This document shows, in pieces, positions 5,121 through 5,630 of a DNA stretch of 5,630 nt. Source of the stretch: JASLBX01 sp036374175 (GTDB taxonomy: Bacteria > Actinomycetota > Actinomycetes > Jiangellales > Jiangellaceae); NCBI GenBank assembly GCA_036374175.1, contig DASUUH010000066.1:1-5630 (forward strand), read 5' to 3'. Numbering within the stretch: position 1 is the stretch's first letter; the number at the start of each line of letters is the position of its first letter. Under the pieces are notes generated by a model. That model had not been told where the DNA came from and searched no databases. It saw nothing but the letters and a program-made list of their open reading frames with translations. A program made the translations under genes and the position numbers.

Positions 5121-5630
5121 GTGCCTGCCAAGACAACGACTTACCGCTGCCTGCGCCCATTCGCGCTGGCCGCCACGGCCCTCGCCGTGGCGGTGGCCGC
5201 CGGGTGCAGCGGCGAGACCGGTAGCCCGCCGGACGTCGGTCAGCCGATCCCGGCGGACAGCCCGACCAGTGCGGGCGACACCGGCCCGACCGAAAGCCCC
5301 ACCGGTGAGGGCGAAAGCTCGACCGGCGACGGCGAAGGCTCGTCCAGCGAGACCAAGGCCACAGCGCGAGAGGCGAATCACGAGTCCGAGCCGCTGGGAG
5401 CGCCGATCGCGATGGAGTTCGCCGGCGAGCGTTCCCCTGTGGTCAGCGTTGGAGCTGACGAGGCGGCCGCCCTGCAGATCCCGGGTGACCTCGACACCGT
5501 TGGCTGGTGGAAGGACGGCGCTGAGCCGGGCGCAGCCGAGGGATTCGTCGTGATCACCGGTCACGCGACGCAGGACGGCAGGGCTGCCGCCAACGCGTGG
5601 TGGGACGCCGAACCCGGCGACCGCGTGGTG
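5121..5630 (+). CDS. Class F sortase with lipoprotein signal peptide; C-terminus beyond right edge
   Basis: Sortases are extracellular cysteine transpeptidases that cleave a sorting signal and join proteins to the cell wall or to each other. The 170 codons in view start with a basic N-region (K4, R9, R12), a hydrophobic core and a lipobox AAG-C29, so the protein should be lipid-anchored on the outer membrane face. Residues 30 to about 90 are a flexible Ser/Thr/Gly/Glu/Asp linker with three 7-residue repeats. From about 100 the class F pattern appears: LQIPGDLDTVGWWKDGAEPG (118-137), then FVVITGHATQDG (142-153), where H148 is the expected catalytic His, then AEPGDRVV at the edge. The TLxTC cysteine and the Arg lie beyond the window. 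The GTG at 5121 gives an ideal signal peptide. An in-frame ATG at 5061 would add 20 residues before it and has only a GGTGA touching the start codon. No sorting substrate with LPxTG is visible here. Confidence 0.86.
   Translation, partial: MPAKTTTYRCLRPFALAATALAVAVAAGCSGETGSPPDVGQPIPADSPTSAGDTGPTESPTGEGESSTGDGEGSSSETKATAREANHESEPLGAPIAMEFAGERSPVVSVGADEAAALQIPGDLDTVGWWKDGAEPGAAEGFVVITGHATQDGRAAANAWWDAEPGDRVV
5280..5342 (+). repeat. Three tandem 21-bp units in the sortase linker
   Basis: Three consecutive in-frame units at 5280-5300, 5301-5321 and 5322-5342 encode TGPTESP, TGEGESS and TGDGEGS. The last two units match at 18 of 21 bases, and the first is more diverged. They lie in the spacer between the lipid anchor and the catalytic domain, so copy number changes would alter reach without breaking the frame. 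Confidence 0.6.

Noticed and set aside
5100..5564. Minus-strand open frame of 154 codons over the sortase
   Set aside because: The plus strand encodes a clear lipoprotein signal and class F sortase motifs; the antisense product is low-complexity Arg/Gly/Ala.
1..5630. Defence island or biosynthetic cluster linking all five genes
   Set aside because: Orientations alternate, each gene has its own apparent control region, and no known defence or biosynthetic partner is present.

Overview
The window is GC-rich (roughly two thirds G+C by eye). The GC-rich codon use, GTG/TTG starts, an apparently leaderless gene, a Tat-exported multicopper oxidase, an NYN/OST-HTH protein and a class F sortase together suggest a chromosomal segment of a high-GC Gram-positive (Actinomycetota). 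Genus cannot be told from the sequence. No rRNA, tRNA, CRISPR array, transposase or phage gene was seen.

Layout, left to right. (1) From the left edge to about 1604, on the minus strand, lies the N-terminal 534 codons of a large multicopper oxidase of the CotA/bilirubin oxidase/phenoxazinone synthase type. It has a twin-arginine signal, and its C-terminal copper domain is off the left edge. (2) A 190-bp divergent promoter region (1605-1794) holds clustered GGGCC/GGCCC inverted repeats and a -10 box placed so that the next gene would be leaderless. (3) 1795-2880, plus strand: a 361-residue NYN (PIN-like) ribonuclease-type protein with two C-terminal OST-HTH/LOTUS domains. (4) A 229-bp gap holds a terminator-like hairpin, a TTGACA box, a 12-bp palindrome and a leader hairpin. 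(5) 3110-3823, plus strand: a 237-residue Rossmann SAM-dependent methyltransferase whose usual NPPY motif is replaced. (6) Convergent to it and 20 bp away, 3844-4947 on the minus strand: a membrane-anchored or exported TIM-barrel protein of the DUF4434 glycoside-hydrolase-like type. (7) A divergent region of about 170 bp contains a perfect TTCTCC-N5-GGAGAA dyad. (8) 5121 to the right edge, plus strand: the first 170 codons of a lipoprotein-type class F sortase, cut before its catalytic cysteine and arginine.

Functional picture. Three of the five genes encode exported or surface proteins (oxidase, DUF4434 protein, sortase). The two middle genes encode cytoplasmic proteins (RNA-binding nuclease-like protein, methyltransferase). 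Gene orientations alternate and each gene appears to have its own control region, so this looks like neighbouring single-gene units and not one operon. I see no convincing new multi-gene system. The most interesting items are the NYN-OST-OST protein with its leaderless start, the methyltransferase with an altered motif IV, and the divergent DUF4434/sortase pair around a shared dyad.
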